Below, piece after piece: positions 61,972 to 64,000 of a stretch of 64,000 nt of DNA. This DNA is from Blepharisma stoltei. Taxonomy: Eukaryota > Ciliophora > Heterotrichea > Heterotrichida > Blepharismidae. The first letter of the stretch is position 1. Each line of letters opens with the position of its first letter. Where the stretch lies: contig CAJZBQ010000053.1 in assembly GCA_914767885.1 (NCBI GenBank), forward strand, positions 1,648,501-1,712,500. The letters run 5' to 3'. The notes under the pieces are model-generated. The model saw only the letters and a program-made list of their open reading frames with translations, was not told where the DNA came from and made no database searches. Both the position numbers and the translations under genes were made by a program.

Positions 61972-64000
61972 TTAGAAATTATTATCAGGGTTCAGCCTCC
62001 TTTCATATTCTTGCTTCATTGCTGACTTTTTTAAATTATTCATGGTTTCTTTCATTCTCTGTTTTTCTTCATTTTCTGATTTCAGCTTAAAAATTTCTTC
62101 TCTTGCTTGCCTTATATAGTCTACTTTGGCTTCTTGCTTCATAGCTTTTATTTGTTTGTCTTCTAGAGATAGGGTCATTGGAGTCATTCGTTTAGAATAT
62201 AAACGGTCATTTTCAGACATAAACATACCAGATGAGGGATTGGGGACCATGTTGACAAAAGTGTCTTTATGAGGTGGAGAAGCTCCATATCGAGTTTTAG
62301 GGAGTAAAGTGCTGTCAGGTATAAAAGAATTTCTCATAGTTTCATGAGCCTTACTAAAGGAGTTTATAGTACTTTGCTGGTTTTTTAAAAATTCTTTAGT
62401 TGGCTGGTTAGTGTTTAGATGCTTTTCTTTGGAGTCTGAAAATACTTCATAATGATTTGCAACGATGTTTGGCTGGATATGCTTGGAAAATTCTCCAAAA
62501 TTGATATAGCCTTTTTTATTTTCATCTAAAAATGCCATTAATAAATTAGAATCTTCGTTTTCCAAAGCAATTTTATTTCGCTTTAAGCCTACTTGCAAAT
62601 CTTCTATAGTAATATATCCTAATTATCTTTTACCATCTCCATCCTTATCAAATGTCCTAAAAATCGAAAATAAATTTGTAGGTCCTTGGCTGAATAATTT
62701 ATTATCTAAATCATTCAGGATTTTTCTAAGTCTAGGCTTGTCTTCTTCTGTATAGCTTTTTGTTTCTCTATTAGGCGGCAATGATCTATATCTCTTCTGA
62801 GCCTCATCAGCAAAAATCTGGTCATTTACAAATACAGCATTTGCTACAGTATCTGCACCTATTTCTTTATCTTTATTATATATAAATGATGATAAAAAGC
62901 CTTCCAAATCTTTTTGTGTAATTTTAGCCGAGCTTTGATCATCCAAAGTTCCAATAACTAGCTCATTTAATTTTTCTATTGAAATTCTTGAATTATTTCC
63001 TATTTCATTTATAGAAATTTCTCATAGATAGTGCTGTTTTGCCCTTGATTTGCCATGAGGAAAAATTTTTTTGGTTTGACCCAAACCATATGGTACTGGT
63101 CGAACCAAAAAATTTACCCAGTGGGCAAATCAAGGACAAACAGCGCCATCTATGGGAAATTTCTATAATAATTTATTTTTGAAATTTTCTTGAGAAACAA
63201 ATGAAACTTTTAAAAAATCTCGGACGATCTTAGCCCGATTAATTATTTTTTCAAGCTGGTTTGGAGGCACAGTTTGCCTATCATGAATTTTAAATTCATT
63301 ATTGTAAAAGTTTTCATAACTCTGTGCATAAGTTTGAGGATTAGACTGGTATTCATTAGGAATTTCATTTATTTCTACTTCTTCTAACTTTTTTAACGCT
63401 TCTTTATAATTAATTCCATCTGCAGCTCCTCCAAGTTCCTCATATAATTTTTTAATACTATTTTGATTGCAGCGTGGCAATCTCATATTAGATAAAACAT
63501 CAGCAAAATTTTCATAAGAAATTTTATCAGTTTTTGATTTGTCAATTCATAAGAATTGAGAATTTAACTTCTTTTTAACGCCATGCAATTGAGTTTTCAT
63601 TTTATTAACTTGAGCGGCAGTAACATCAATATCTTTTACTTCTTTTACGTTTTGGAATTCTTCAGATAAAAATTTTTTAAATCCATTGAAATCCATTGTT
63701 TTGTTATTTCCATTAGCAGCATAGTCCATCAAAGCTTCAGCTTCTTGAAAACTTATAGAAAACCCAAGTTTATTTACCATTTTATGCAAGTCCTCTACAC
63801 CAATAATTCCTGAAGCTTTTTCATCTCATTGATTAAAAATTTTCATAAAATCTTTCCTATTTGTGTATACAGATTTGCCTAATATTGTCAATTTTCAAAC
63901 AAGTCTGCCTTAAAACGATATATTAGGTAAATCTCTATATCTTTCACTTAATTTTTTTCTTAAAATTTCCAACTCTCTGTTCCCATCGGGTGCAGGTCAA
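61972..64000 (-). CDS. EF-hand protein, 5' end beyond the window
   Basis: Stop at 61972; the gene continues past 64000. It is joined across intron 62619-62633 and foldback IES 63010-63165. At least one canonical EF-hand is complete: DKDGDGYITIEDL (spliced across the intron). Further EF-like units are IFNQWDEKASGIIGVEDL, ALMDYAANGNNKTMDFNGFKKFL, DKSKTDKISYENFADVL and DENKKGYINFGEF. The tail is a basic helix. A short interruption near 63860-63950 is needed to keep the frame. Multi-EF-hand proteins of this sort occur in ciliary and cortical structures of ciliates; identity not fixed. Confidence 0.78.
62619..62633 (-). other. 15-nt spliceosomal intron
   Basis: Minus strand GTAAAAGATAATTAG, phase 1, inside the EF-hand loop DGDG-YITIEDL. 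Retention gives TAA. Confidence 0.92.
63010..63165. mobile_element. IES 27, foldback element with about 45-bp inverted repeats
   Basis: TA 63010-63011 and TA 63166-63167. The ends are TATAGAAATTTC-type inverted repeats continuing through CATAGAT and GCTGTTT.GCCCTTGATTTGCC (a few mismatches). Removing 156 bp joins ..NFKNKLL to NEIGNNSRIS in the EF-hand protein; TAG follows otherwise. Confidence 0.85.
63880..63948. other. IES 28 (tentative) in the EF-hand gene
   Basis: A TAA after ..LPNISF breaks the frame while an open EF-hand frame resumes by 63880. Several phase-compatible TA pairs exist; 63880 to TA 63949-63950 gives 69 bp and joins LRKKL to GKSVYTNRKDF. CCTAATAT/ATATTAGG forms an inverted repeat in the region. 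The breakpoints cannot be fixed from sequence alone. Confidence 0.35.

Noticed and set aside
1-64000. Bacterial-style operons, Shine-Dalgarno sites and terminators
   Set aside because: Spliceosomal introns, eukaryotic domain families and a Pol III tRNA rule out a prokaryotic reading, so none were annotated.

Overview
The window looks like germline (micronuclear-type) DNA of a heterotrich ciliate, most likely Blepharisma or a close relative. Four things point there. TGA is read as tryptophan inside almost every long gene, while TAA and TAG are the only stops. Spliceosomal introns are only 15-16 nt long; eleven were located. Intergenic DNA is very AT-rich. Most strikingly, genes are interrupted by TA-flanked inserts whose removal from TA to TA restores the frame. 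These behave as internal eliminated sequences (IESs). About 24 were placed inside coding regions and several more in intergenic DNA. The species call is inference; the code, introns and insert structure are read directly from the sequence.

Layout. 0.1-4.2 kb: a small unknown gene, then a pseudokinase/coiled-coil gene split by three IESs and one intron. 4.4-7.4 kb: a C-terminally anchored coiled-coil protein, a basic coiled-coil protein and a myristoylation-type AGC kinase. 7.5-10.1 kb: an SLC44/CTL transporter and a tRNA-Thr(AGT). 10.7-13.3 kb: a C2H2 zinc-finger gene and repeat-rich DNA. 13.4-22.4 kb: one giant gene fusing a P4-type ATPase to two nucleotide cyclase domains (2,137 codons after removing six IESs). 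23.5-29.9 kb: PP2C phosphatase, a CFAP97-like gene, a B-box/kelch gene, unknown small genes and a REEP5/Yop1-like gene. 30.3-34.6 kb: a WD40-ion-channel fusion visible only after two IESs are removed. 35.2-46.8 kb: a bromodomain-NET (BET-like) gene, an unknown gene split by a nearly pristine MITE, a HAD phosphatase, a FAM166/CIMIP2-like ciliary gene and a 1,716-aa coiled-coil protein. 46.9-54.7 kb: a Pet127-like mitochondrial protein, a two-domain cyclic-nucleotide-binding protein, a RING/B-box/RanBP2/DUSP protein, a membrane RING-H2 protein and a small unknown gene. 54.8-64 kb: a small unknown protein, an MFS transporter, a WGR-WGR-SAM-DNA ligase protein, two GC-rich retroelement-like inserts, an ASCC1-like protein and an EF-hand gene running off the right edge.

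Inserted DNA falls into classes. (a) A MITE family with termini resembling ctcccCTCCGTGAGCGAACAAAA and a hairpin at one end (eleven copies, two nearly identical). (b) A related-architecture family ending in CCCTTTAAA-like termini. (c) GC-richer, SINE-like inserts with 12-16 bp target-site duplications, several sitting inside genes. (d) Short foldback elements, one family with 8-bp duplications. (e) A short class of about 70-80 bp with no internal features.

The gene set is typical of a large motile ciliate: cyclic-nucleotide and Ca2+ signalling (P4-ATPase/cyclase, cNBD protein, AGC kinase, PP2C, EF-hand protein, channel) and axoneme components. The less ordinary findings are the retroelement-type inserts that appear to be removed TA-to-TA rather than exactly at their duplications, and the WGR-WGR-SAM-ligase architecture.
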